Part shown: piece after piece, positions 1-6,865 of the stretch
How the letters are laid out: every line of letters begins with the position of its first letter
Position numbering within the stretch: the stretch's first letter is position 1
DNA from: Candidatus Fermentithermobacillaceae bacterium UBA3907
GTDB taxonomy: Bacteria > Bacillota > Sulfobacillia > Fermentithermobacillales > Fermentithermobacillaceae
Length of the DNA stretch: 21,485 nt
NCBI GenBank assembly: GCA_002391545.1
Contig: DGFF01000075.1
Coordinates: 1 to 21,485, forward strand
Direction of reading: 5' to 3'
Notes under the pieces: model-generated
Told to the model about the DNA's origin: nothing
Seen by the model: the letters and a program-made list of their open reading frames with translations, nothing else
Database searches by the model: none
Program-made: the position numbers and the translations under genes

Positions 1-380
1 CACGAAACGAGCGCAATCCCGGAGAATACCGCTATCAGCAAGTATGAATGAGGAGGATTTGCCTTTCCTTCATTGCGATTCAAGAAACTGAACACAATGC
101 CAGGAATGGCACCCATAAGTGCAGCACACAAAGTGAAATGGGGCATATACCCCAGTCCCATAGGGCTAAGGAAAAAGCCTACGACGTCGGAAACTGCCCC
201 GGCTATCGCTCCATACTTAGGGCCTAATATGATACCTGCCATGATGTTAGGAAGGGCGCCAAAACCTATACGGATTGCCTCAACGTTTCCAATTACTAAC
301 CGGAAGGATGCAAACCTGGTCAAAATCACAGATAAGCCTGCCAACAAACCAGTCATAACGAGAGAACGAGTGCGTGCCAT
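1..380 (-). CDS. folT: Folate-family ECF transporter S component, FolT-like (5' part)
   Basis: This is the N-terminal 126 codons of a hydrophobic protein that continues past the left edge of the window. It begins MARTRSLVMTGLLAGLSVIL. It carries an RIGFGALPNIMAGIILGPKYG segment followed by a DVVGFFLSPMG stretch, the pattern I associate with the folate S-component family. Such proteins are membrane substrate-binding subunits that pair with the shared EcfA/EcfA'/EcfT energizing module to import folates. Several membrane helices are evident. The start is the ATG at 378-380, preceded by GGAGG about 10 nt upstream on the minus strand. A promoter-like sequence lies 35-63 nt further upstream, so the leader is short and leaves no room for a THF riboswitch. 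The ECF energizing genes are not in the window. Family assignment is from recall of the motif; substrate specificity within the S-component family is less certain. Confidence 0.75.
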   Translation of the reverse strand, partial: MARTRSLVMTGLLAGLSVILTRFASFRLVIGNVEAIRIGFGALPNIMAGIILGPKYGAIAGAVSDVVGFFLSPMGLGYMPHFTLCAALMGAIPGIVFSFLNRNEGKANPPHSYLLIAVFSGIALVS

Positions 381-414
381 AGATAGATTTCCTCCAATCA
401 GTTATCTGTAACGA

Positions 415-443
415 ATAATACACTTGATAGGTTACATTAGCAA
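415..443 (-). promoter_or_regulatory. Sigma-70-type promoter for folT
   Basis: On the minus strand TTGCTA (443-438) and TATTAT (420-415) are separated by exactly 17 nt. The predicted transcription start near 408 gives a leader of about 28 nt before the folT ATG at 380. Confidence 0.65.
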
Positions 444-452
444 GACTATCAC

Positions 453-482
453 TTGCGCAAACTCGCTTCCTAATGGTAGAAT
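453..482 (+). promoter_or_regulatory. Sigma-70-type promoter, divergent from folT
   Basis: On the plus strand TTGCGC (453-458) and TAGAAT (477-482) are 18 nt apart. It sits back-to-back with the folT promoter and would start transcription near 489, just ahead of the hairpin-rich stretch. The -10 box is a good match and the -35 box is moderate. Confidence 0.5.
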
Positions 483-488
483 CGAGTT

Positions 489-712
489 GCAGAGGGTAGG
501 AACGAGTCAATACACCCTGCTGTGTACGTGAATCACGGTGAAGCTTGAGCCCAACACCGTGAGAAAGGGAGCCTGAACTCTCGTGGGTGGAGCGCAGGTC
601 GCTTCGAGCGAAAGCGCAGATACCCAGAGGAGGGCACCCACCTGCTGAGGGCAGGTTCATGCCTTCCGGGTTCACGGCATGGCGGGGTCTAAAATATCTA
701 GACCCCTTTCAT
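489..712 (+). ncRNA. Candidate structured non-coding RNA, family not recognised
   Basis: There is no credible coding frame here, but there is a dense series of helices. Visible pairs are 489-497 with 514-520 (2-nt bulge), 534-540 with 555-561 (7 bp), 583-589 with 635-641 (7 bp, closing an inner domain), 592-595 with 614-617 and 599-603 with 607-611 (TCGCT/AGCGA around TCG), 642-645 with 651-654, 658-663 with 676-681, and 684-691 with 699-706. A promoter-like sequence lies directly upstream, and the last hairpin is followed by three Ts. I compared it by eye with 6S, SRP, RNase P, tmRNA and common riboswitches and found no convincing match. It could also be a long processed leader of the downstream tRNA. 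The strand is inferred from the promoter and from the T-run side of the last hairpin. Confidence 0.5.
684..709 (+). terminator. Hairpin with short T tail, possible terminator of the candidate RNA
   Basis: An 8-bp perfect stem (GGGGTCTA with TAGACCCC, 7-nt loop) is followed by TTTC on the plus strand. The T tail is short, so termination may be weak. The loop side also contains TAAAAT (690-695), which could serve as a -10 box for the tRNA that starts at 722. Confidence 0.45.
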
Positions 713-721
713 GCGGTATGT

Positions 722-808
722 GCCGAAGTGGTGGAACAGGCAGACACGCGGTGTTCAGGGCGCCGTGGGCGTGAGCCCGTGTGGGTTCAAATCCCACCTT
801 CGGCACCA
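722..808 (+). tRNA. tRNA-Leu (anticodon CAG)
   Basis: The 7-bp acceptor stem GCCGAAG (722-728) pairs with CTTCGGC (798-804), followed by discriminator A and an encoded CCA (806-808). The anticodon stem CGGTG/CGCCG encloses the loop TTCAGGG, giving anticodon CAG. A long variable arm is present, as in class II tRNAs, and the T arm has GGTTCAAAT. It decodes CUG. Its last 22 nt are overlapped by the 3' end of the DUF523 gene on the opposite strand. Confidence 0.95.
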
Positions 809-1275
809 TATTTGTTAGTAAGTCCAAAATTCTCTTCGCTAAACACTTTAAATCCGTACGTCTTTAGCAGAGCTGCAAAAACTCCGTCTCCCTCTATAGT
901 GTTTCCGCTGAATGTACCATCGTATATTAGGCCTAAGCCACATGCCGGGCTTCTGGATTTCAAGATGGCAGCATTGCATCCTGTTTGAAGACCTATGACG
1001 AGACCCCTCTTAGAACCCATACAGTAGTTCTCTGTTACTTCTTGTCCTGCACGATTCACAACCCTTGCTTTTCCTTCCAGCACAGAACTCCCGGTACCAC
1101 CTGAGATCTCTGCCGGAGAACGCGGAACTGGCAAACCACCCAAAACTTCAGGACAAACCGGTACGACCTGACCCTTTTGTATTAGATCCCAAACGGTCGG
1201 ATGCGATTTTGGATCTACGATAGAACCATCATATCGGCACTTGTTCCCACATAAGCAAGAGGATACAAGAAACAA
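787..1275 (-). CDS. DUF523 family protein
   Basis: This is a 162-residue protein of the DUF523 family, whose biochemical role I do not know to be established. Cysteine-rich signatures are visible: CLCGNKCRYDG near the N terminus, then VCPEVLGGLPVPR, and SPACGLG about two thirds along. The clustered cysteines suggest a metal or redox site. The best start is the TTG at 1275-1273, because a strong GGGAGGTGA ribosome-binding site ends 7-8 nt before it. An upstream GTG at 1284 lies inside that site and is rejected. The stop falls inside tRNA-Leu(CAG), so the final residues are read from the antisense of the tRNA T arm and CCA end. The gene is divergent from the carboxypeptidase gene, with about 50 bp between them. 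Confidence 0.85.
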   Translation of the reverse strand: MFLVSSCLCGNKCRYDGSIVDPKSHPTVWDLIQKGQVVPVCPEVLGGLPVPRSPAEISGGTGSSVLEGKARVVNRAGQEVTENYCMGSKRGLVIGLQTGCNAAILKSRSPACGLGLIYDGTFSGNTIEGDGVFAALLKTYGFKVFSEENFGLTNKYGAEGGI

Positions 1276-1325
1276 TTTATTCACCTCCCTTGATTATGGT
1301 ATAACATCTTAGGAGGTAGAAGAGT

Positions 1326-2546
1326 ATGGCAAAAAACAGATTCCACTCGCTTTCGGCACTAATGATCATTTTTTCTTTCGTTTTGGAGTTGGCAATCCCT
1401 TCAATTTTGGGAGCATCTATTGCATGTGCTGCACCAGAACCACCTCAAATAGAAGCAGAAAGCTATCTGCTAGCTGACTTCAAAACAGAAAGAATCCTGC
1501 TATCAAAGAACACTCAAAATCAACAGATTCCAGCTAGCCTAACCAAGATCATGACCTTGTACATAATCTTTGATGAAATATCCCATGGCAACCTCTCATT
1601 AGACGACGAAATATACATTTCGGAAAACGCTTGGAAAACTGAAGGATCCAAAATGTTCGTACTTGTAGATACTAAGGTAAAACTAGAAGATTTGATTAAA
1701 GGAATCACCGTGGCATCGGGAAACGATGCATGCGTAGCCGTAGCAGAACATATTTCAGGAAATGTGAGTTCTTTCGTAAATCGAATGAACCAACAAGCAC
1801 AACTTCTAGGTTTGTCTAGCACTTATTACGTAGATCCCCATGGGCTTTCAGACGATAACAGAACTACTGCAGAAGATGTTTTCCGACTGGTAAAAGCGTA
1901 CGTAACCACCTTTCCAGAGTGCATCAAGTACCACTCTCAGAAGGAATTCATATACACGCCGCCTGGCGAGCACCCTATAAAGCAGTACAACAGGAACACA
2001 CTGCTTAGTTCTTACGAGGGAGTTTACGGATTGAAAACCGGTTACACGTCCAAAGCCGGCTTTAATATAGTAGTTCTGGCAGACAGAGATGGTTTCTCAA
2101 CTATAGCTATTATACTAGGCGCCGCTAAGGGAAAATATTTGGAACAAGGCGAAAGGGAAAGAAATCATATGGCCACCCTTATGTTAGATTATGCGTACGA
2201 TAATTTCACGTACGTTCCAATAGCCGAGCCAGCCACATCCTTAGGACGTGTCAGAGTTTGGAAAGGCAAAGGAAAATGGGCAGAAGCAATAGCTCCTAAC
2301 GGCCTAGGCGCTACCGTTGAGATAGGAGAAGAAGACTTTGTTAGCTACGAAGTATTTTTCGATGAGGATTTGGAAGCCCCATTGGAAAAAGGAGCTAGAA
2401 TTGGGGAAGTCATATTTACATGTGATGGGCAAGAGATAGGGAGGACGGAAATCGTCTCAAAAGAAACTGTTGACAAGGGTAATGTATTTAGGGTTATATG
2501 GGATTCGATATCGCGAACGTTATCAAAGGTATTTACGAAAACCTAG
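1326..2546 (+). CDS. dacF: D-alanyl-D-alanine carboxypeptidase (PBP5/DacF family)
   Basis: The 406-residue enzyme removes the terminal D-Ala of peptidoglycan pentapeptides outside the cytoplasmic membrane. All three serine penicillin-binding motifs are present: SLTK (71-74, catalytic Ser71), SGN (131-133) and KTG (237-239). Residues 1-36 form a signal peptide with a hydrophobic core, ending near ACAAPEPP. After the catalytic domain comes a PBP5-type C-terminal beta domain (about 300-385), and then an amphipathic tail, FRVIWDSISRTLSKVF, of the kind that anchors these proteins to the membrane. AGGAGG lies 9 nt before the ATG. The gene probably forms an operon with the carbamate kinase 30 bp downstream, although the two functions are not obviously linked. 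The symbol is by family resemblance; dacA or dacB would be equally defensible. Confidence 0.92.
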   Translation: MAKNRFHSLSALMIIFSFVLELAIPSILGASIACAAPEPPQIEAESYLLADFKTERILLSKNTQNQQIPASLTKIMTLYIIFDEISHGNLSLDDEIYISENAWKTEGSKMFVLVDTKVKLEDLIKGITVASGNDACVAVAEHISGNVSSFVNRMNQQAQLLGLSSTYYVDPHGLSDDNRTTAEDVFRLVKAYVTTFPECIKYHSQKEFIYTPPGEHPIKQYNRNTLLSSYEGVYGLKTGYTSKAGFNIVVLADRDGFSTIAIILGAAKGKYLEQGERERNHMATLMLDYAYDNFTYVPIAEPATSLGRVRVWKGKGKWAEAIAPNGLGATVEIGEEDFVSYEVFFDEDLEAPLEKGARIGEVIFTCDGQEIGRTEIVSKETVDKGNVFRVIWDSISRTLSKVFTKT

Positions 2547-2576
2547 TTAGATTTCCTTTTGGAGGCAAAACACATT

Positions 2577-3533
2577 ATGGAGACTGTTGTAGTTGCGCTG
2601 GGCGGAAATGCCATCTTGCAGAAGGGCGAAAAAGGAACTGCTGAGGATCAATTAAGAAATTTGGAAAAAACGTCTGAGCGCCTTGCATCGCTGGTTGAAA
2701 AAGGATATAGATTGGTGATTACACATGGTAACGGGCCGCAAATAGGGAACATATTGATACAAAATGAAGCAGCAAAAAACAAAGTTCCTGAAATGCCTAT
2801 GGATATATGCGGCGCACAAAGTCAGGGAATGATTGGGTACATGCTTCAAATGTGTATGAGAAACGCGCTTAAGCGACGTAATCTCAACATACCGGTTGCC
2901 ACTATTATCACACAAACCCTTGTAGATGCAGATGACCCTGCATTTTCTAACCCCACCAAACCGGTTGGACCCTTTTTCACCGAGGAGTGGGCGCAAGAAC
3001 GTATAAGAAGCTACGGGGAAAAATGGATTGAGGACTCGGGGCGCGGCTGGCGAAGGGTGGTTCCATCTCCACAACCTATTTCTATCATCGAGTGGCCATC
3101 GATCAAAACCCTTGTCGAGGAAGGCCAGATCGTCATATCTACCGGCGGTGGAGGAATCCCAGTTGTTCAAGACAAAGATGGGTTTTTGCATGGCGTTGAA
3201 GCAGTGATCGACAAAGACCTAGGAGCAGAAAAACTTGCAACCATGTTGGGTGCCGACAAGTTAGTAATACTCACAGACGTAGAAAGCGCTGCTCTCAATT
3301 ACAGCACGCCAGGCCACCGCATATGGCTCAATGAAATCACCGTTGACGAACTATCTGAATTCCTGAGCCAAGGCCATTTTCTACCTGGAAGCATGGCTCC
3401 TAAAGTTGAAGCAGCAATGCGTTTCATTCAGAATGGAGGAGAATTAGCAGTCATCGCCTCCCTTGACAAAGTAGAAGAAGCTGTACAAGGGAGGGCAGGG
3501 ACTAGGCTTAAACGCTCCTTATCCGACTCTTAA
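2577..3533 (+). CDS. arcC: Carbamate kinase
   Basis: The 318-residue cytoplasmic enzyme interconverts carbamoyl phosphate plus ADP with carbamate plus ATP. In fermenters it usually harvests ATP from citrulline or allantoin breakdown. Motifs of the amino-acid-kinase fold are clear: VVVALGGNAIL at the N terminus, THGNGPQIGNIL, STGGGGIPV, AVIDKDLGAEKLA and GSMAPKVEAA. The length matches the family. The ATG at 2577 is chosen because GGAGG precedes it by 11 nt; an in-frame TTG at 2559 overlaps that site. No arginine deiminase or ornithine carbamoyltransferase gene is adjacent. The pyrimidine operon about 8 kb downstream uses the same metabolite. A strong terminator follows, so the dacF-arcC unit ends here. 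Confidence 0.93.
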   Translation: METVVVALGGNAILQKGEKGTAEDQLRNLEKTSERLASLVEKGYRLVITHGNGPQIGNILIQNEAAKNKVPEMPMDICGAQSQGMIGYMLQMCMRNALKRRNLNIPVATIITQTLVDADDPAFSNPTKPVGPFFTEEWAQERIRSYGEKWIEDSGRGWRRVVPSPQPISIIEWPSIKTLVEEGQIVISTGGGGIPVVQDKDGFLHGVEAVIDKDLGAEKLATMLGADKLVILTDVESAALNYSTPGHRIWLNEITVDELSEFLSQGHFLPGSMAPKVEAAMRFIQNGGELAVIASLDKVEEAVQGRAGTRLKRSLSDS

Positions 3534-3574
3534 ATCTTAGATGAGAGGTGCTCTAACCAAAGACCCCTGCCCTA

Positions 3575-3612
3575 ATAATTAAAACCCTCCTTTACACGAG
3601 GGTTTTAATTAT
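3575..3612. terminator. Bidirectional intrinsic terminator between arcC and ddh
   Basis: A perfect 15-bp inverted repeat (3575-3589 with 3598-3612) encloses an 8-nt loop. GC-rich pairs lie at the loop end and an AT-rich run with TTTTAATTAT forms the 3' arm in both directions. It serves arcC on the plus strand. On the minus strand it overlaps the last codons of ddh, whose stop codon lies in the loop. Confidence 0.88.
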
Positions 3613-4482
3613 CTCGTCACGATTTCCCGGTAAAAGACTAATTGGAGGTACTTCCGCTAAGACATAGCAGCCAGGGTCAAGGGTCATGGAAGCCCTAGCT
3701 GCAGATACCATAACTTGTGCCGTGGCCGAAGGATTGCTAATCTTCATACGCAATTCTAACAGTTGATTGTGCCCAGTGCCTGAACTTCCTATCCTTTGTA
3801 GGTGCACTCCATGAGCCATAACCTTAACTTTGTCTACATCATCTACTATTTCGACTCTAGTCACATCGTTCGCAAAGTACGAATCCTTCTTTATCTCTGC
3901 GGCAACTTGCTCAAAATCTTGTTCGTCGTCTATTTCAACAAAAACATCCCTAAAGTGCTGTCCATAGCCTGCAGGGAGAGTAAAAGAAACTGCGTCTTTC
4001 ACGCCTGGAATTCCCCGCGCGGCCACGCTATGTCCCATGCTCATTCCTGGGCCAAAGTTGGTATAAGTTACACCATGGGGCGCTATAGCCTGAAACAGAA
4101 TCCGAATCACTGAATCGCTTCCAGGATCCCATCCTGCTCCAATCACTGATACCGTACCTGAGGATTTCGCACAAGCGCCTAGTTCATTTTTCAAAGAAAG
4201 CATGCAGTCTCCATGGATATCATATCCGTCTACGGTGTTTATCCCTTTCTCAAGGTATGATGGAGCCACACTTGGAACTAACCGAGAAGGAATAGTAAGT
4301 ATAGCCACGTCTACTTCTTCGCCAAGTTCTCCAAGGTCTCTAACCAAGGGAACCCCAGGAGCCTTTACATCACAGACCTCAACTACACCAACAAGATGCA
4401 TGTCGGAAGCTTGTTTCACGCATTCTACCGCCTCTTTGCCCACGTTGCCGTATCCTACCACGCACACTCTGATTTTACCCAT
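3592..4482 (-). CDS. ddh: meso-Diaminopimelate D-dehydrogenase
   Basis: The 296-residue NADP-dependent enzyme converts tetrahydrodipicolinate plus ammonia to meso-diaminopimelate in one step. The product feeds peptidoglycan and lysine synthesis. Visible signatures are the Rossmann motif GYGNVG (10-15), GAGWDPG (115-121), GPGMSMGHS (144-152) and GTGHNQLLELRM near residue 235. At 296 residues it is shorter than the roughly 320-residue Corynebacterium type and closer to the Symbiobacterium-like (type II) enzymes. That subtype call is an inference from length. GGAGGT stands 8 nt before the ATG. The C-terminal residues IKTLV are encoded in one arm of the terminator. The gene stands alone on its strand, divergent from the small membrane ORF. 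Confidence 0.92.
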   Translation of the reverse strand: MGKIRVCVVGYGNVGKEAVECVKQASDMHLVGVVEVCDVKAPGVPLVRDLGELGEEVDVAILTIPSRLVPSVAPSYLEKGINTVDGYDIHGDCMLSLKNELGACAKSSGTVSVIGAGWDPGSDSVIRILFQAIAPHGVTYTNFGPGMSMGHSVAARGIPGVKDAVSFTLPAGYGQHFRDVFVEIDDEQDFEQVAAEIKKDSYFANDVTRVEIVDDVDKVKVMAHGVHLQRIGSSGTGHNQLLELRMKISNPSATAQVMVSAARASMTLDPGCYVLAEVPPISLLPGNRDEIIKTLV

Positions 4483-4574
4483 ACTTGAGGACCTCCGATT
4501 GCTAACTTTTTGTCTAACAAAATAAATTGTCCGGAAAACCGAACAGCCACGCTATTGTTTCTGCACCATCCACA

Positions 4575-4604
4575 TTTTTTCCTTCTCCATCCTGAAGGAA
4601 AAAA
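4575..4604. repeat. Perfect inverted repeat in the ddh / small-ORF divergent region
   Basis: TTTTTTCCTTC (4575-4585) and GAAGGAAAAAA (4594-4604) form an 11-bp dyad with an 8-nt spacer. On both strands the Ts are in the 5' arm and the As in the 3' arm, so it does not look like a terminator. It ends 5 nt before a promoter -35 box and lies about 92 bp upstream of the ddh start, so an operator is possible. Confidence 0.5.
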
Positions 4605-4609
4605 CCGTT

Positions 4610-4640
4610 TTGACCTAGAAAGATGATAAAATGCTATAGA
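4610..4640 (+). promoter_or_regulatory. Promoter for the 56-residue ORF
   Basis: TTGACC (4610-4615) and an extended -10, TGCTATAGA (TATAGA at 4635-4640), are separated by 19 nt. The long spacer is compensated by the TGn extension. Transcription would start near 4647, about 44 nt before the ORF. Confidence 0.5.
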
Positions 4641-4690
4641 CATGATACACCTAGTCCAAATATGCGAAATACCGAAAGGAGCCGGTGTTC

Positions 4691-4861
4691 TTGATCGATT
4701 TCTTTCTTAAGCCATGGGTAGGCCCTGTAATAGCCGGTATAGGATTGGTTGTTTCTATTATAGATCAAACCGGAGCCATCAATACACGGTTGGGCGACAC
4801 GCTACTCATTATCGGGGTAGCCGCGGCCATAGGTTCTTACTTCACACATAGAGAGGAATAA
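4691..4861 (+). CDS. Small two-helix membrane protein, 56 residues
   Basis: An unrecognised short ORF runs from a TTG start to a TAA. It begins MIDFFLKPWVGPVIAG and ends SYFTHREE. Two hydrophobic segments (about residues 9-25 and 37-51) are split by a short polar turn, DQTGAINTRLGD, which suggests a hairpin in the membrane. AAGGAG (4676-4681) sits 9 nt before the TTG, and a promoter-like sequence precedes it. The in-frame GTG at 4685 is too close to that site. The stop lies 3 nt from the stop of the convergent regulator gene, with no terminator between. No function can be assigned. The ribosome-binding site, the promoter and the coherent hydrophobic pattern support a real gene. Confidence 0.62.
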   Translation: MIDFFLKPWVGPVIAGIGLVVSIIDQTGAINTRLGDTLLIIGVAAAIGSYFTHREE

Positions 4862-4864
4862 CTC

Positions 4865-6799
4865 TCATTTGACATCTAAAATCCCAGACACATCTGTAGG
4901 CATCTGCAATTCAGGAGTGAGGTTCAACTCCTTCAGCTTTTGGTAGAACGTAGTTCTACCTATTTTCAGGATTTTCATGGCCTTAGTATGATTGCCGTTG
5001 CAATATCTTATAGCCTGTAGTATGGCATTCCTCTCTGCATCCTTTCGCGCTTCCTCCAAAGTTAGTGGGAATACTGTAGGAATCTCCACAATTCCTGAAA
5101 AGTCATCGGCTTGAATTACAGGAGGCATATAGCTTAAGTCAATTATTCCGTCATCTGTTAGCACTGCTGCTCTCTCTAACACATTTTCAAGCTCCCTCAC
5201 ATTGCCTGGCCACGAATACGACAGCAAAGCATGCAAACAATCTTCAGTGATTCTAAGTCGTTTATCGTACATCGCTGAGAAGGTCTGAAGGTAAGTCTCT
5301 ACGAGCTCGATTATATCCTCTGGTCTCTCTCTCAAAGGAGGGATCTCAACAGAAAACACGTTTAGGCGATAATAAAGATCCTCTCTAAAATATCCCCGTT
5401 TTACAAGTTCCGATAAGTTCCGGTTAGTAGCAGCAATAATTCTGACGTCGACTTTGGAATCTGAATGAGATCCGTAGGAACCAACTGTACCTTCTTCTAT
5501 AACATGGAGCAATTTGGCCTGGCAAGCCAAATCCAGTTCGGCAATTTCATCGAGAAACAAAGTGCCACCTGACGCTTGGTGGATCTTACCTTTCTTAGGT
5601 CCTCTTAACACCCCAGTTAAAGAAGGAGGAGTATATCCAAAAAGCTCACTCTCCATGAGAGAAGGGGGAGTCGCGGCGCAATTCATGACTACAAAGGGGC
5701 CCTTGTTCCTAGGCGAAGCCTGATGGATAGCCCGGGCGAATACGCCTTTACCGGTACCACTTTCCCCAACAAGAAGCACATTGCACTTTGTAGGAGCAAT
5801 TTTTTCACACAGTGATATACAATGGCGTATAGATTCGCTGCGCCCAAGGATCCTTGAAAAAGCAGGATGAGCCGAAGGCGATTTGCCAAGTTTCATACGT
5901 AAAAGAGAAGCATAACTGGCTATCCCATCGATCTTTTCTTCCAGTTCTTTCACTTCGACCACATCTGTGAGTAGAACACACACAAGTTTGTGCGAGATTC
6001 CATCATAGTTAATCGGGGTAACCGCATATCTTAACGGTATACCGTTTATGAAACCTTCTTTGGGCCCTATGTGAGGTACCTCGCCTGAAAACACCCTTAT
6101 TATGTCTGAACTATCTAGCCCCTCGGGACATATTTTCCACAATTTCTCCCCTACAATCTCCATTGAAGGCATTCCAGGCTCTTTTGCCCTGAATTCATTG
6201 CCCGTCAGTATAGATTTTGCCGATTCTCCTCTGGCAGTATAGCCGAGGGTCTGGTAAAACTTCACCGCTAGAGTTTCTGGATCGCAAATTACCATATGGG
6301 CTATGGATATCCTGTAGTCAAAATCGAATCTCTCATTATCCACTGTGATAACTGCCTTTTTATCCGTGCTCTGTAGTCTAGCAGAAAGCTTATGAGTCAT
6401 GCCGTCTTTCCCAGGCCATAGCCGATCTACGCTTAGAGGTTCTGCAGACGGTTGACTTCTGTTTGCAAAAACTGCGGAACCAGGCGGCCCATTGTAGACA
6501 CCTATGGCAACCAATGCGTCTCCAGGCATAATTTTCGACTCTGCAGAAATCCCAATCACAGATAAATCTCTAGGAGTCAAACCTCCATCATCAGCGCCTA
6601 GAGCGCTGTTCACTAGAATCACAATATCTCCGGCAGAAATGCTACCTGCAGGGTGCCCTGGACCGTAGGACTCTCCAAGACCAAGCAAGGCCAGAGCCGT
6701 CCGGTTTGCCAAAAGTATTTCTCCATCTTCTTGCACTACGATAACGCCTTCGCGAAGGACATCAAAAATGCTTTCTAGCAAACTATCATTAGAATTCAT
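4865..6799 (-). CDS. Sigma-54-type AAA+ transcriptional activator with PAS-like sensor
   Basis: This is a 644-residue cytoplasmic regulator. An N-terminal PAS-like region (about 5-45, ESIFDVLREGVIVVQEDGEI) is followed by an unassigned sensory region containing SAGDIVILVNSALGADDGG. A second PAS-like segment spans about 205-285, then a short helical linker. The AAA+ domain has Walker A GESGTGKG (345-352), Walker B TLFLDEI (413-419) and the GYFREDLYYRL region (469-479). A Fis-type helix-turn-helix lies at about 592-625. The loop that normally reads GAFTGA and touches sigma-54 is PSLTGV (392-397). The start chosen is the second Met, because GGGAG lies 8 nt before it; an upstream ATG at 6814 has no such site. 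The ligand and target promoters are unknown. I found no convincing -24/-12 promoter in the window. Confidence 0.88.
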   Translation of the reverse strand: MNSNDSLLESIFDVLREGVIVVQEDGEILLANRTALALLGLGESYGPGHPAGSISAGDIVILVNSALGADDGGLTPRDLSVIGISAESKIMPGDALVAIGVYNGPPGSAVFANRSQPSAEPLSVDRLWPGKDGMTHKLSARLQSTDKKAVITVDNERFDFDYRISIAHMVICDPETLAVKFYQTLGYTARGESAKSILTGNEFRAKEPGMPSMEIVGEKLWKICPEGLDSSDIIRVFSGEVPHIGPKEGFINGIPLRYAVTPINYDGISHKLVCVLLTDVVEVKELEEKIDGIASYASLLRMKLGKSPSAHPAFSRILGRSESIRHCISLCEKIAPTKCNVLLVGESGTGKGVFARAIHQASPRNKGPFVVMNCAATPPSLMESELFGYTPPSLTGVLRGPKKGKIHQASGGTLFLDEIAELDLACQAKLLHVIEEGTVGSYGSHSDSKVDVRIIAATNRNLSELVKRGYFREDLYYRLNVFSVEIPPLRERPEDIIELVETYLQTFSAMYDKRLRITEDCLHALLSYSWPGNVRELENVLERAAVLTDDGIIDLSYMPPVIQADDFSGIVEIPTVFPLTLEEARKDAERNAILQAIRYCNGNHTKAMKILKIGRTTFYQKLKELNLTPELQMPTDVSGILDVK

Positions 6800-6837
6800 A
6801 CAACTTACTCCCATCGTAATCTTATTTGAATAAAATA

Positions 6838-6865
6838 CCTATAAAACACAAACAGGGTTGGTAAA
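6838..6865 (-). promoter_or_regulatory. Possible promoter for the activator gene
   Basis: On the minus strand TTTACC (6865-6860) and TATAGG (6843-6838) are spaced by 16 nt, about 40 nt before the chosen start. Both boxes are moderate matches in an AT-rich stretch. Confidence 0.4.

Noticed and set aside
73..411. A 112-codon plus-strand open frame
   Set aside because: It lies antisense to the folT coding region, which has a clear family pattern and a good ribosome-binding site.
381..480. THF or other riboswitch before folT
   Set aside because: The predicted transcription start leaves only about 28 nt of leader, and no known folate riboswitch core is visible.
620..650. Possible sigma-54 -24/-12 promoter (GGGCAC with TGCT)
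   Set aside because: Spacing between the GG and GC elements is off by one base, and the stretch falls within paired stems of the candidate RNA.
280..675. A 131-codon minus-strand open frame
   Set aside because: It overlaps the folT start in another frame and runs through the hairpin region; the protein has no coherent pattern.
489..712. 6S RNA, SRP RNA, RNase P RNA or tmRNA
   Set aside because: There is no rod-like fold with a central bubble for 6S, no SRP domain IV loop (a CAGG...AGCGCAG likeness at 596-619 lacks the tetraloop spacing), no RNase P P4 core, and no tRNA-like ends.
4662..4694. Short ATG frame in front of the 56-residue ORF
   Set aside because: Only ten codons, with no ribosome-binding site; it overlaps the Shine-Dalgarno used by the longer ORF.
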